This document shows positions 19,494-28,246 of a DNA stretch of 64,000 nt, in pieces. Made by a program: the position numbers and the translations under genes. The stretch covers positions 115,363 to 179,362 of the forward strand of contig JAHBWC010000004.1 in the NCBI GenBank assembly GCA_019637225.1. The letters run 5' to 3'. This DNA is from Labilithrix sp. GTDB lineage: Bacteria; Myxococcota_A; Polyangia; Polyangiales; Polyangiaceae. Positions within the stretch are counted from its first letter, which is position 1; each line of letters begins with the position of its first letter. A model generated the notes under the pieces. The model was not told where the DNA came from, ran no database searches, and saw only the letters and a list, made by a program, of their open reading frames with translations.

Positions 19494-21578
19494 CTACGAC
19501 TCGCCCGTCTTGATCTTCGGCATCCGGGTCGACGACGAACGTCGACGCTCGCCGGACGTGTTCGGCGGCGGCATCGAGCGCGCGCGCACGACCTGACCCT
19601 CGATCGTGACCTCGACGCCGACGGTCCGGCAGCGCCGCGCGAGCCGATCGAGGTCGACCTGCGACGACACGAGGAGGCCGCCCTGCGGCGACGGGTCGAG
19701 GAAGAGCTCCGACGTCGAGCGCCGCGTGCGAAGCAGCTCGCGCACGTTGGCGTCGTCGACCCACAAGAATCCGATCGACGGGACGAAGCTTCCGCGTCCG
19801 ACCACGACGCTCGCCTGCGCGAGCGTGCGCGAGAGCGTCTCCGGCAACGGGGCGATCGCCTCGATGCGCTGGCGGAGCGAGTCCGCCTCGTAGCCGGCGG
19901 AGAGAGCGCGCGCGAGCGTCTGCGGCGCGACGACGAGGTCGAGCGACTCCGCGACGCGGCCGACGTCGACGAAGCCGTAGATCGCGAGCACGGCGCTCAC
20001 CCTCGCGGTCGGCCCGAGACGGAGCACGTGTGTGTCGAGGAACTTCGACGCCGCGCCGTCCTCCGGGGGCGCCTTGTTCGCGACGAGCGCGCGGCCCCGC
20101 GGCGTGAGGCGGAGGGCGATCTGCGGGGCGCCGTCGCCGTCGGCGCTGTCGTCCTCGCCGAGATCGAGGATGCCGAGCGCGGGGAGGCTCTCGAGGACGA
20201 TCCGCCGCGCGACGTCCATCGGCTCGGGCACCTCGACGGAGACGCGCTCGGCCCAGCGGCGGAGGAGGCGGTCGACGCCGGGGATGCGGTGGTCGGTCGA
20301 GAGGTAGCCCTCGAGGCTCGTCCACGGGATCCATTTACTCTCGCCGAGGTCGCGCAGCGCCTCGAGGACGAGCTCGCGGACGACGCTGCTCGCGCTCGAG
20401 TCGCGCTGATCGCCGGGCAGGCGTAGCGTCTCGGGCTCGCCGCGCGCCTCGTCCCAGGCGCCGCCGCGTCGCCACGCGTTGAAGAGGAGCCCGGCGAGAT
20501 CGTGGAGCGTGAGCGCGCCTGGCGGTGCGCTCGCGCTGATCGCGGACGCGTCCCAAAGGCCGACCGCGCGCGAGAGCGCGACGAGCAGCGCGACGTGGTA
20601 GGGCTCGCGGCCGAAGCGCGTGCCGAGCTTCGCGACGAGCGACTTCGGGGTGCCGATCCCCGCGCGGACCTCGCTGCCCGGCTCGCGCGCGGCGAGGGCG
20701 AGCGCCATCGCGAACGGCGCCGGGTCCTGCGAGAAGCGCGCGCGCCGAGGCGCGTGGTCGCCCTCGGCGACGAAGCTCTTCACCTGCTCGCGCCGCGCCT
20801 CGCGCTCGGCGTTGCGCGTCGCGCCGATGATGCCGCCGACCTCGGTGGGAACGACGTGGCGGTTGGGGTGGACGGGGATGAGCAGGCCGCGTCGCTCGAG
20901 CGAGAAGCCGACGCCGCGGCGTGACGGCGTCGCGCCCGAGGCCGTGCGGAGGCGGAGGGGCTCACGCTCGAGCTCGAGCAGCTCCTCGGTGTCGACCTCG
21001 CCGCCGAGCTCTTCGACGCCCTCGAGCACGCGCCGCTCGGTCGCCGAGAGCTTGTCGATCTCCTCGGCGAGCTTCTCCGGATCGCCGAGCGTGTCCCACG
21101 CGGTCTCGAGCGAGAGCGCGATCGGCGGCGTAGCGGGACGGCCGAGGTAGTGTCCGGCGATCGCGCTCACCGTCTCGAACGGCGCTTGCGCGAGCAGCGC
21201 GCGGATGCCGCGAGGGTCCTCGCCCTCCCACGAGCGGAGCTGCACGAGGTACGCCGCGGGGAGGACGAGCTCGACGCGGTTCTTGCCTTCGGCGCGGGCG
21301 AAGACGATGCCGCGCTCGGCCAGCGGCTGGAGCGCCGGCGGTACCGTCGGCACGACGAGGACGCCGCGCGCCTCCGCGACGCGGTGAAGGAGCTCGACGC
21401 TCGGCGAGGGGAGCCGACTCGGATCGCGGAGCTCGGGGAGCGCGACGAGCGCACGCGCGATCTGCGCCGGAGGATCGAGCCGCTTGGCAGGATCGATCCG
21501 GACGCCGAGGCGCGACACCAAAGACTCGAGCTCCGTCTTCGGGAGCGCCTTCAGGATGTCGACCAGGCGGAGCGGCAT
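19494..21578 (-). CDS. Helicase-associated-type protein (XPB-like C-terminal region), tentative
   Basis: A soluble 694-residue protein. Its N-terminus (LVDILKALPKTELESLVSRL) and the wording throughout resemble the helicase-associated/XPB-like C-terminal domain proteins best known from actinobacteria, which lack helicase motor motifs. No Walker A or DEAD box is visible here either. A late segment (LIVS-like VVVGRGSFVPSIGFLWVDD) fits the conserved C-terminal part of that family. ATG 21578 was chosen because upstream residues look non-coding. The C-terminus is a basic Arg/Ser tail. The role is unknown; DNA binding is a guess. Confidence 0.7.
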   Translation of the reverse strand: MPLRLVDILKALPKTELESLVSRLGVRIDPAKRLDPPAQIARALVALPELRDPSRLPSPSVELLHRVAEARGVLVVPTVPPALQPLAERGIVFARAEGKNRVELVLPAAYLVQLRSWEGEDPRGIRALLAQAPFETVSAIAGHYLGRPATPPIALSLETAWDTLGDPEKLAEEIDKLSATERRVLEGVEELGGEVDTEELLELEREPLRLRTASGATPSRRGVGFSLERRGLLIPVHPNRHVVPTEVGGIIGATRNAEREARREQVKSFVAEGDHAPRRARFSQDPAPFAMALALAAREPGSEVRAGIGTPKSLVAKLGTRFGREPYHVALLVALSRAVGLWDASAISASAPPGALTLHDLAGLLFNAWRRGGAWDEARGEPETLRLPGDQRDSSASSVVRELVLEALRDLGESKWIPWTSLEGYLSTDHRIPGVDRLLRRWAERVSVEVPEPMDVARRIVLESLPALGILDLGEDDSADGDGAPQIALRLTPRGRALVANKAPPEDGAASKFLDTHVLRLGPTARVSAVLAIYGFVDVGRVAESLDLVVAPQTLARALSAGYEADSLRQRIEAIAPLPETLSRTLAQASVVVGRGSFVPSIGFLWVDDANVRELLRTRRSTSELFLDPSPQGGLLVSSQVDLDRLARRCRTVGVEVTIEGQVVRARSMPPPNTSGERRRSSSTRMPKIKTGES

Positions 21579-21634
21579 ACGCGATTGAGCCCCCACAGTA
21601 TCCGAACATCCATATCCCAGATTGCGGCGCGACA

Positions 21635-21656
21635 CCACGCGCGGCGACACGCGTGG
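21635..21656. promoter_or_regulatory. Inverted repeat in divergent intergenic region
   Basis: A perfect 7-bp inverted repeat (CCACGCG, 8-base loop, CGCGTGG) lies in the 262-bp region between two divergent genes. It could be an operator or part of an mRNA leader; nothing else in this gap is recognisable. Confidence 0.25.
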
Positions 21657-21840
21657 GGCTTCGACGAACGCCCGGATCCGGCTGTGTTTGGCGGTGGGTG
21701 AGTACAGCTGACGCTACCACCCAGGCGGCTCACGCGACGTGTGACATCTGCTGTCGCGCGTGCACCGAGAGCTCGTTCCGGGGTATCGGCGATCCAGTCG
21801 TCGACGCCCCGGCGGGGTCTCGTCCTCTTCTCGATGAGGC

Positions 21841-23307
21841 GTGGTATCAACGGAATCCGTGTCCCGTCGCGCTCCTACGAACGATCCACCCCGAGCGCCG
21901 AAGCGCCTCGATCCCAGTCGGGTGCGGCTCACCTGGCCGGGGCGGCAGTGGCGCGAGGGGGACGAGCCCCCCACCTCGACAGAGCGCGGGGCGACGCTCA
22001 CCGCCGCGGAGCTCGTCGGCGACGGCCGCGCCGCGCATCGGCTCGTGCACGGCGACGGCCTCGACGTGGTCGCCTCGCTCGAGGCCGAGGGGCTCGGCGG
22101 GCAGGTCGACCTCGTCTACGTCGATCCGCCGTACGCTTCGGATCGCGACTACGTCGCGGAGGCCCGACTCGACGGACCGGCCGACGGACGCGCTCTCCGG
22201 ACGCTCGCGTACGAAGATCGCTGGTCCTACGAGCGTGGCGGCGTCGGCGCCTACCTCGACATGCTCGCGCCTCGGCTCGACGCGCTGACGAGGCTCCTCT
22301 CGCCGCGCGGGACGATCTGGGTGCACCTCGACTGGCGCGCGGCGTACCTCGTCCGGTCGATCCTCGACGAGATCCTCGGGCGCGACGCGTTCAAGAACGA
22401 GATCGTCTGGCGCCGCGCGCCGAACCTCGGGCGGCAAGCCGCGAGCGGGCAGTTCGGCCGTACGCTCGACACCCTCGTCGTCTACGGCCGCGAGAAGGCG
22501 ACGCTGCGTCCGCCGACGCGGCTCGAGCCGATCGAGCCGAGCGCCATCCGCTGGGACGACGAGGGGCGTCCGTTCACGAGCGCGCCGCGCGGTGACTACA
22601 CCGACGCGTCGATCGCCAAGCTCGACGCCGAGGGGCGCGTGCACCGGACCGCGAGCGGACGCGTCTACATCAAGTATTTCCTCGTGAAGAACGGCGAGGG
22701 CGTCCTCTGCCGCGAGCGGCGCGTCGACGCCCTCTGGACGGACGTGGCGCCGCTCCGTCACGCGGCCGCCTCCGAGCGGACGGGGTACCCGACGCAGAAG
22801 CCGCGGGCGCTGCTCGAGCGCATCATCGCGTGTGCCTCGGAGCCGGGGAGCCTCGTCGTCGACACGTTCGCGGGGAGCGGGACGACGGGCGTCGCCGCGC
22901 ACGCGCTCGGCCGTCGCGCCATCCTCGCCGACAAGAGCCCGGTCGCGATCGCGACGGCGCGCGCGCGTCTCCTCCGCGACGAGGCTCCGCTCCGCGTGGA
23001 GCGCACGGCGGGAACGAGCGTGCCGGAGGCGAAGGGCGTCAAGGTCCAGGTGAAGGCCGATCGCGTTCGCCTCGTCGAGCCCGCCGAGCCGCTCGCGTGG
23101 GCCGTCGGCACCGAAGAGCTCGGCGTCTTCCACGCGACGTGGCATGCCGAGCGCGTCCCCGGAGCGAAGCCGGTCCCGGCCGCGCTCGAGGCGCGCGTCC
23201 CGCGCCGCCCGGACCTCTGCGTCCGTGTCTTCTGCGACGACGGCAGCGTCGGCACGTGGGGGGCCTCGCGCGGAAAAGGCGACCTCGCCGAAGGAGCCTC
23301 GACATGA
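21841..23307 (+). CDS. Site-specific DNA methyltransferase (DPPY type)
   Basis: A 488-residue methyltransferase with VDPPYAS at residues 94-100 ahead of the AdoMet-binding motif DTFAGSGTTG at 341-350. This beta-class order is typical of type III Mod and other N6-adenine or N4-cytosine enzymes. TQKP upstream of the FxGxG motif and the ILADKSP motif after it also fit. The last 110 residues form an extra domain not needed for catalysis, probably for target recognition. No restriction endonuclease gene is adjacent, so it looks like a solitary methyltransferase. Its stop overlaps the next start (ATGA). Start GTG 21841 or GTG 21859. Confidence 0.9.
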   Translation: MVSTESVSRRAPTNDPPRAPKRLDPSRVRLTWPGRQWREGDEPPTSTERGATLTAAELVGDGRAAHRLVHGDGLDVVASLEAEGLGGQVDLVYVDPPYASDRDYVAEARLDGPADGRALRTLAYEDRWSYERGGVGAYLDMLAPRLDALTRLLSPRGTIWVHLDWRAAYLVRSILDEILGRDAFKNEIVWRRAPNLGRQAASGQFGRTLDTLVVYGREKATLRPPTRLEPIEPSAIRWDDEGRPFTSAPRGDYTDASIAKLDAEGRVHRTASGRVYIKYFLVKNGEGVLCRERRVDALWTDVAPLRHAAASERTGYPTQKPRALLERIIACASEPGSLVVDTFAGSGTTGVAAHALGRRAILADKSPVAIATARARLLRDEAPLRVERTAGTSVPEAKGVKVQVKADRVRLVEPAEPLAWAVGTEELGVFHATWHAERVPGAKPVPAALEARVPRRPDLCVRVFCDDGSVGTWGASRGKGDLAEGAST

Positions 23308-24638
23308 TCCTGCGTGACGCCGTTCACGGCCTCATCTCGTTCGAGTCGGAGGAGGAGCGCCTCATCCCGCAGCTAATGGACACGCCGGAGGTGCAGCGGC
23401 TCCGCCGGATCCGGCAGCTCGGCGTCGCGTCGTACGCGTTTCCCGGCGCCGAGCACACGCGCTTCGCTCACGCGATCGGCGCGGCCCACGTGATGAAGCT
23501 GCTCCTCGCGCGCCTCCGTCAGATCCACGGCGAGCTACCGTTCTGGCAGCAGGTCACGAGCGAGCGCGCGCAGGAGTCCCTCGCGGCGGCGTTCCTCCAC
23601 GACGTCGGCCACGGTCCGCTCTCGCACCTGTTCGAGGACGCGATCGCGGGCTCGTCGCATCACGAGGAGTGGACCGAGCGCATCGTCCTCGACCCGTCGA
23701 CCGGCGTGAACAAGGTGCTCGTCGCGGTCGACCCGAGCTTGCCCGATCGCGTCGCGGCGCTCGTGCGAGGGGAGAACGCGCTGCCTTACCTGGCGCGCGC
23801 CGTGAGCGGAACGCTCGACGTCGATCGCTGCGACTACCTCCTCCGCGACGCGCACTCGACCGGCGTCCGCTACGGCATCTTCGATCTCGACTGGCTCTTC
23901 CGGAGCCTCCGCTTCGCGCCCGCCGAGAAGGGCAAGGCGCCCGGCCTCGCGATCGACGGCGCGAAGGGGCTGCCCGCGATCGAGGCGTTCATCCTCGGTC
24001 GCCTCTTCATGTTCCAGCAGGTCTACCTGCACAAGGCGACGCGCGCCGCCGAGTGGATGATCCGGACCGTGCTCGCGCACGCCACCGCGGTCGTCGCGGA
24101 CGGCGCACGCCTCGCAGGCACGCCGCGGGCGATCGAGCTCGCCGCGCACGGCCAGGCACCGTCGCTCTCCGACTACCTCGAGCTCGACGACGCCGTGCTG
24201 ACCGTGGCGATGCGCGCGTGGGAGGACGCGAAGGACCGATCGCTCGCCGACATCGCGCGCCGGGTGCGCATGCGCGAGCTCTTCAAGACCTACGAGCTCT
24301 TCGGCGAGCAGGCGTTGCCGGACGGCAGGCAGCGCGCGCTCGAGACGGCGGAGGAGATCGCGCGCTCGAGGGGCCTCGACCCGAAGCTCTACGTCGGCCT
24401 CGACGTCGCGTCCGACACGCCGTTCGGCGCCGAGACCGATCCGCTCACGGTGGTCTTCGCGAAGGGCCCGGCGCGCCCGCTGAGCGACGTCTCGTTCCTC
24501 CTCGCGCGCCTCGCGGGGCAGGTGATGTCGCGCGTTCGCCTCATCGTCGCTCCCGAGCTGCGTGACGAGATCGCCGAGGCGCTCACCGCGCAGGGGGACG
24601 GCGGCGTCTCGCCGACGGACGGCGCCGGCGGCGGATGA
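23304..24638 (+). CDS. HD-domain phosphohydrolase (SAMHD1/dNTPase-like)
   Basis: A 444-residue HD-superfamily protein. The metal site is assembled from RFAHAIG (His56), FLHDVGHGPLSH (His99, Asp100) and the downstream LDVDRCDYLLRD, the same layout as SAMHD1 and bacterial dNTP triphosphohydrolases. It starts with the family-typical MILRDAVHGLI and has the RRIRQLG and HTRFAH elements. Likely substrates are (d)NTPs, which is family knowledge and not shown here. It overlaps the methyltransferase gene by ATGA and the following gene also by ATGA, so translation is probably coupled. Confidence 0.93.
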   Translation: MILRDAVHGLISFESEEERLIPQLMDTPEVQRLRRIRQLGVASYAFPGAEHTRFAHAIGAAHVMKLLLARLRQIHGELPFWQQVTSERAQESLAAAFLHDVGHGPLSHLFEDAIAGSSHHEEWTERIVLDPSTGVNKVLVAVDPSLPDRVAALVRGENALPYLARAVSGTLDVDRCDYLLRDAHSTGVRYGIFDLDWLFRSLRFAPAEKGKAPGLAIDGAKGLPAIEAFILGRLFMFQQVYLHKATRAAEWMIRTVLAHATAVVADGARLAGTPRAIELAAHGQAPSLSDYLELDDAVLTVAMRAWEDAKDRSLADIARRVRMRELFKTYELFGEQALPDGRQRALETAEEIARSRGLDPKLYVGLDVASDTPFGAETDPLTVVFAKGPARPLSDVSFLLARLAGQVMSRVRLIVAPELRDEIAEALTAQGDGGVSPTDGAGGG

Positions 24639-25321
24639 CGACGTGGCGAAAGCTCGCGGTCGCGGCCGTCTTCGGGGCGGCGCTCGCCGCTCCGACCGCG
24701 GCGCTCGCCGGCGACCGCCCGCGCCAGGCCGCGGACGCGTCGCACGGGCGGTTCGACGGCGACCTCGGGATCGCCGGCTCCGTCGGCATGACCGCGGGCC
24801 CGCGCGGGCCGCGCGCGGGAGGGGACCTCCGGTTCCGCTATCTCTCGACCGCCGGCCTCTTCGCGGCGTACGAGGACGGTCCCCTCGTGGGCTCGAAGGC
24901 GGAGCCCCGTCGCGTGTTCGCGTTCGGCATCGAGCTCCGGCCTCTCTTCCTCGCGCGTTGGGCGACGGGACGCGATCTCGGCATGCCCCGACTCGATCTC
25001 TTCATCGACTCGCTCGCGTTCGAGCTCGGCGCCGTCTTCGTGCAGCCCGACGGCGCGAGCTTCGGAGGCGGCGGGCGCTCCGGCGGACGGCCGGGGTTCC
25101 AGGCGGGGCTCGGTCTGGAGCTGCCGTTCTTCGCGACGGCGAGCGGGCCCTTCGCCGCGCTCCACGGCGGCGTCCGCTGGAGCGACGCCGCGCTGTCGGG
25201 GGGACCGCTCGAGGGGCCGAGCGATCGCGCGCTCTTCCTGACCGTGAGCGTCGGCTGGCAGCAGCTCTTCGGCGGTCACGTCGTCGATCTGGGAGATCGC
25301 CGGAAGACAGCCGGCCGATGA
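24635..25321 (+). CDS. Exported, probably outer-membrane beta-barrel protein of unknown function
   Basis: A 228-residue protein with a clear signal peptide (cleavage near TAALAG). The rest alternates short polar and aromatic-rich stretches with many glycines, such as DLRFRYLSTAGLFAAYED, and closes with LFLTVSVGWQQLFGG. This suggests beta strands, perhaps a small outer-membrane barrel. No family is recognised. It starts inside the stop of the HD gene (ATGA at 24635) and its own stop overlaps the next start, so it is the third member of a coupled four-gene unit. Confidence 0.75.
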   Translation: MTTWRKLAVAAVFGAALAAPTAALAGDRPRQAADASHGRFDGDLGIAGSVGMTAGPRGPRAGGDLRFRYLSTAGLFAAYEDGPLVGSKAEPRRVFAFGIELRPLFLARWATGRDLGMPRLDLFIDSLAFELGAVFVQPDGASFGGGGRSGGRPGFQAGLGLELPFFATASGPFAALHGGVRWSDAALSGGPLEGPSDRALFLTVSVGWQQLFGGHVVDLGDRRKTAGR

Positions 25322-26577
25322 CCGCGGGCGGACGCGCGGGGCCGCGCCGGCGCGTGAGTGGAACGGCGCGGGCCGGCCTCGCGGCGGCGCTCGAGCGCGC
25401 TCTGGCTCACGCGCTCCACAGGCGCCCTCCGCGCGCTGGCGACGCGTCCCGCGCGCGCGCGCGGCCGGCCGTGTCGGTCGTGGCGATCGGCAAGGCCGCG
25501 CCGTCGATGGCCGCCGGCGCGCTCGAGCGCTGGGGCGACGCGATCGCCGACGTGCTCGTCGTCACCTCGGACGGCACGGACGTCGGATCGCTCGCGCGTG
25601 ACCCGCGCGTCGAGGTCCTCTTCTCCGCGCACCCGCTGCCGGATCGGCGGAGCGTCACCGCCGCGGAGCGATGTCTCGCCCGCGCGCGCGCGAGCGCGCG
25701 GGACGGCCGCGTCGTGCTCGTGCTGGTCTCGGGCGGCGCCTCGGCGCTCGTCTCGGCGCCGTGCGAAGGCGTCGGGTGGAGAGACAAGCGAGCCGTCACC
25801 CGAGCGATGCTCGCGAGCGGCGCGTCGATCCAGGAGATCAACGTCGTCCGCAAGCACCTCTCGCGGATCAAGGGCGGCGGCCTCGCGCGCGCGGCTCGTC
25901 CGGCGGAGGTCATCACGCTCGCCGTGAGCGACGTCATCGGAGGAGCGATCTCCGACGTGGGCTCCGGCCCCGGCGTGGGCGACGCGAGCTCCGTGGCGGA
26001 GGCGCGGCGGCTCCTCCGGCGATACGCCCCGCGCTACGCGCTTCTCCCGCTCGTCGCCACGGGGAACGCACGCAACGTCACGCGCGCGCGGATCGTCGCG
26101 TCCCCCGAAGAGCTCGCGCGCGCGACGGCGAGCGAGCTCCGCGCCGCGAGCGGGCTCTCGGTGCGCGTGCTCGCGGCGTCGCAGGGATCGGTCGCGGAGC
26201 TCGCCCGCGAGTATGTCGAGGCGGCGTCGCGCCTGCGTCCGGGCACGGCGATCCTGCGCGCCGCCGAGCCTTCGCTCGCCGTTCCCGATCGCAGAGGGCA
26301 GGGAGGCCGCTCGACCCACCTCGCCGCGCTCGTCGCGCTCGGCCTCCCGCGCGGCGCGACGTTCCTCGCTGCAGCGACCGACGGCGTCGACGGATCCAGC
26401 GGAACGGGCGGCGCGGTCGTCGACGCGGGCTTCGTGCGGCGCGTCGGCGAGGAGGCCATCCGGCGCGCGCTCGATCGCTACGCGACCGGACCCCTCCACC
26501 GGGCGGCGCGGACGGCGCTGCCGCTTCGTCCGAGCGGGCACAACCTCGCCGACATCCACATCCTCGCGATGACGTGA
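25318..26577 (+). CDS. Glycerate 2-kinase (DUF4147/MOFRL family)
   Basis: A 419-residue protein of the GckA/TtuD/GLYCTK family, which phosphorylates glycerate to 2-phosphoglycerate. Diagnostic segments are VVAIGKAAPSMAAGA, VLVLVSGGASALVS, INVVRKHLSRIKGGGLA, SDVIGGAISDVGSGP, and in the MOFRL domain GGRSTHLAALVA and ATDGVDGSSGTGGAVVD; the end SGHNLADIHI is also typical. ATG 25318 overlaps the previous stop (ATGA). A metabolic kinase at the end of a methyltransferase/HD unit is unexpected; co-transcription may reflect only gene packing. Confidence 0.92.
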   Translation: MTAGGRAGPRRRVSGTARAGLAAALERALAHALHRRPPRAGDASRARARPAVSVVAIGKAAPSMAAGALERWGDAIADVLVVTSDGTDVGSLARDPRVEVLFSAHPLPDRRSVTAAERCLARARASARDGRVVLVLVSGGASALVSAPCEGVGWRDKRAVTRAMLASGASIQEINVVRKHLSRIKGGGLARAARPAEVITLAVSDVIGGAISDVGSGPGVGDASSVAEARRLLRRYAPRYALLPLVATGNARNVTRARIVASPEELARATASELRAASGLSVRVLAASQGSVAELAREYVEAASRLRPGTAILRAAEPSLAVPDRRGQGGRSTHLAALVALGLPRGATFLAAATDGVDGSSGTGGAVVDAGFVRRVGEEAIRRALDRYATGPLHRAARTALPLRPSGHNLADIHILAMT

Positions 26578-26599
26578 GCGTGGAGGCTCGGTCCGTGGG

Positions 26600-28051
26600 T
26601 CAGCGGTCGCGGCTCGGCGCGCGCGTCTCGAGCACCGAGGCGAGCCCGTCCTTCGTCACGACCGTGACGCGATCCGGGCCGGACGCGATGAGGCGCTCCT
26701 CGAAGACGTCGAACGTCTGGCGGCGAGGATCGAGCCCGGCGAGCACCCGCTTCCGGCCCGTGGGCGTGACGAGGGCGCTCGTCGCGCCCCCGCCGGGGTC
26801 GTCGCCGAACACCTCGAAGCCGTCCATCGCGTAATCGGGCTTCGGCTCGAAGGGGTGGGGCGTCGCGGTGCCCGACGCGACGTCGATCCTGAGCTCGAGC
26901 TCGCGCGCGTCCGCGCTCGAGTAGACGACGAGCTCGTTCGGTCGGGTCCAGCGAAGCGCGCACGAGGTGCAGACGCTCGGTGGGATCGCGGACGTCGACG
27001 AGGTGTTCGCGTCGATGTCCCAGATCCCGACCTTGCGCTCGTCCTTCACCGTGAGCAGCGTCGCGATGCGCTTTCGATCCGGCGAGCGCACGTGGCCGAG
27101 CTCGTAACTCGCCCCTGATCGGCTGTAGTCGACGGAGCCCACGACGCGCGTCGCCGGCAACGCCATCAAGCGCAGTGTCTTCGCGTCGTTCGACGACGTC
27201 ACGACGCGGCGATTGTCGACGAACATGAAGTGGCGGCCATCGCCGAGTAGGTTCGCTTGATACGAGCCCTTCACGCGGAGGATGACGCGTCCGGAGCTGC
27301 TCTCGCGCAGCTCGGTGGGCATGAAATACTGGTCGAAGACGAAGAAGTCGCCGCTCGGCGCGAGCTCGACGCGACCGACGTACCCCTGCTGCACGAGCGC
27401 GGGCATTCGGGTGCAGCGCTCCCGCGCGCCGTCGGGCAACGTGTAGACGCACGCCGTGCAGTCGACCGAGTTGCCGGCGTCGTCGAGCGGGCCGCAGCCC
27501 AGGAAGAGGAAGCGCCTCTGGTCTAGCGAGAACGAGGACGAGTGATTGCTCTCGTCGGTGCCGTCCTGCCAGCGGCCGTCCAGCGCGCGGACCTTGGTGA
27601 GCGTCGCGGCGTCCCACAGCTCGAGCGCGAGAGCGCGCGCCCCCTTCACCTTGCCGACGATGAACCGCGTGTTTCCGGACTGGACCCGCGTGAACGTCGT
27701 CTCCGCGGCCGCGTCGGCGCCGAGGTCCGCCCGGCGCACGGTCGCGGCGGTCGGGTCCCAATCGAAGAAGCCGTCGGGAGACGTCACTAGCACGTGGCCG
27801 TTCGGCTGGAGCGCCGCGTGCTCGACGGTGCTGGCCTCGAGCGTCGTGACCTTCGGCGGCTGCGTCGCGGTCGCGTCGGCGGGCGACGGCGGTGACGCGG
27901 ACGACGGTGACGCGGACGCGGGCGTCCGTGGGGATGCCGCCGCGGCGTCGCCGCCCTGGGCGGAGCGCGAGGCGCCGCTGCGGCACGCGCTGCTCGCCGC
28001 GACGAGCAGCGTGGCCGCGCAGAGGAGGACTGCTTCGCGCTTCGATGTCAT
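26600..28051 (-). CDS. Exported beta-propeller-like protein, probably a lipoprotein
   Basis: A 483-residue protein with a signal peptide ending in SSAC (a weak lipobox), a Ser/Ala/Pro linker to about residue 65, and then repeated short segments of the form 'HVLVTSPDGFFDWD', 'SFSLDQRRFLFLG' and 'RSPDRKRIATLL' that look like TolB/WD-type propeller blades. No enzymatic motif is seen. The start ATG 28051 has a strong ribosome-binding site (GGGAAGG) which is part of a 17-bp tandem duplication. It is divergent from the MNIO cluster with a 195-bp intergenic region. Confidence 0.82.
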   Translation of the reverse strand: MTSKREAVLLCAATLLVAASSACRSGASRSAQGGDAAAASPRTPASASPSSASPPSPADATATQPPKVTTLEASTVEHAALQPNGHVLVTSPDGFFDWDPTAATVRRADLGADAAAETTFTRVQSGNTRFIVGKVKGARALALELWDAATLTKVRALDGRWQDGTDESNHSSSFSLDQRRFLFLGCGPLDDAGNSVDCTACVYTLPDGARERCTRMPALVQQGYVGRVELAPSGDFFVFDQYFMPTELRESSSGRVILRVKGSYQANLLGDGRHFMFVDNRRVVTSSNDAKTLRLMALPATRVVGSVDYSRSGASYELGHVRSPDRKRIATLLTVKDERKVGIWDIDANTSSTSAIPPSVCTSCALRWTRPNELVVYSSADARELELRIDVASGTATPHPFEPKPDYAMDGFEVFGDDPGGGATSALVTPTGRKRVLAGLDPRRQTFDVFEERLIASGPDRVTVVTKDGLASVLETRAPSRDR

Positions 28052-28080
28052 CGCCTTCCCACCGTCATCGCCCTCCCACC
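28047..28080 (-). repeat. 17-bp tandem duplication of a ribosome-binding site and start codon
   Basis: Read on the minus strand, GGTGGGAGGGCGATGAC (28080-28064) is followed at once by GGTGGGAAGGCGATGAC (28063-28047), with one mismatch. Each has a good Shine-Dalgarno sequence and an ATG. The upstream ATG opens a six-codon ORF whose TGA overlaps the downstream ATG, which starts the 483-aa protein. Confidence 0.85.
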
Positions 28081-28180
28081 TTCGTCTGGAGCGGCGCCCG
28101 GACGGCATAGCGTACACGTCTGCGCATCGCGTCCGCGCGTCGTCGCGCGGCGTGGCCCGATTGTCGGCGCGACGACGGAA

Positions 28181-28224
28181 GAAAACGAAGCGGGGACGCG
28201 CTGGTCCATCACGCGGTCGTTTTC
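28181..28224. promoter_or_regulatory. Inverted repeat upstream of the MNIO operon
   Basis: GAAAACGA (28181-28188) and TCGTTTTC (28217-28224) form a perfect 8-bp inverted repeat with a 28-base gap, ending 22 bp before the first precursor ATG. It is AT-rich against a GC-rich background, so it may be a regulator-binding site. No regulator gene is nearby. Confidence 0.25.
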
Positions 28225-28246
28225 GAGCCGAGCAGTCGAGGTTCGC

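Noticed and set aside
21841..24638. The methyltransferase and HD protein as a defence island.
   Set aside because: No nuclease, no integrase and no compositional change; the operon continues into a metabolic kinase. Kept only as a moderate finding.
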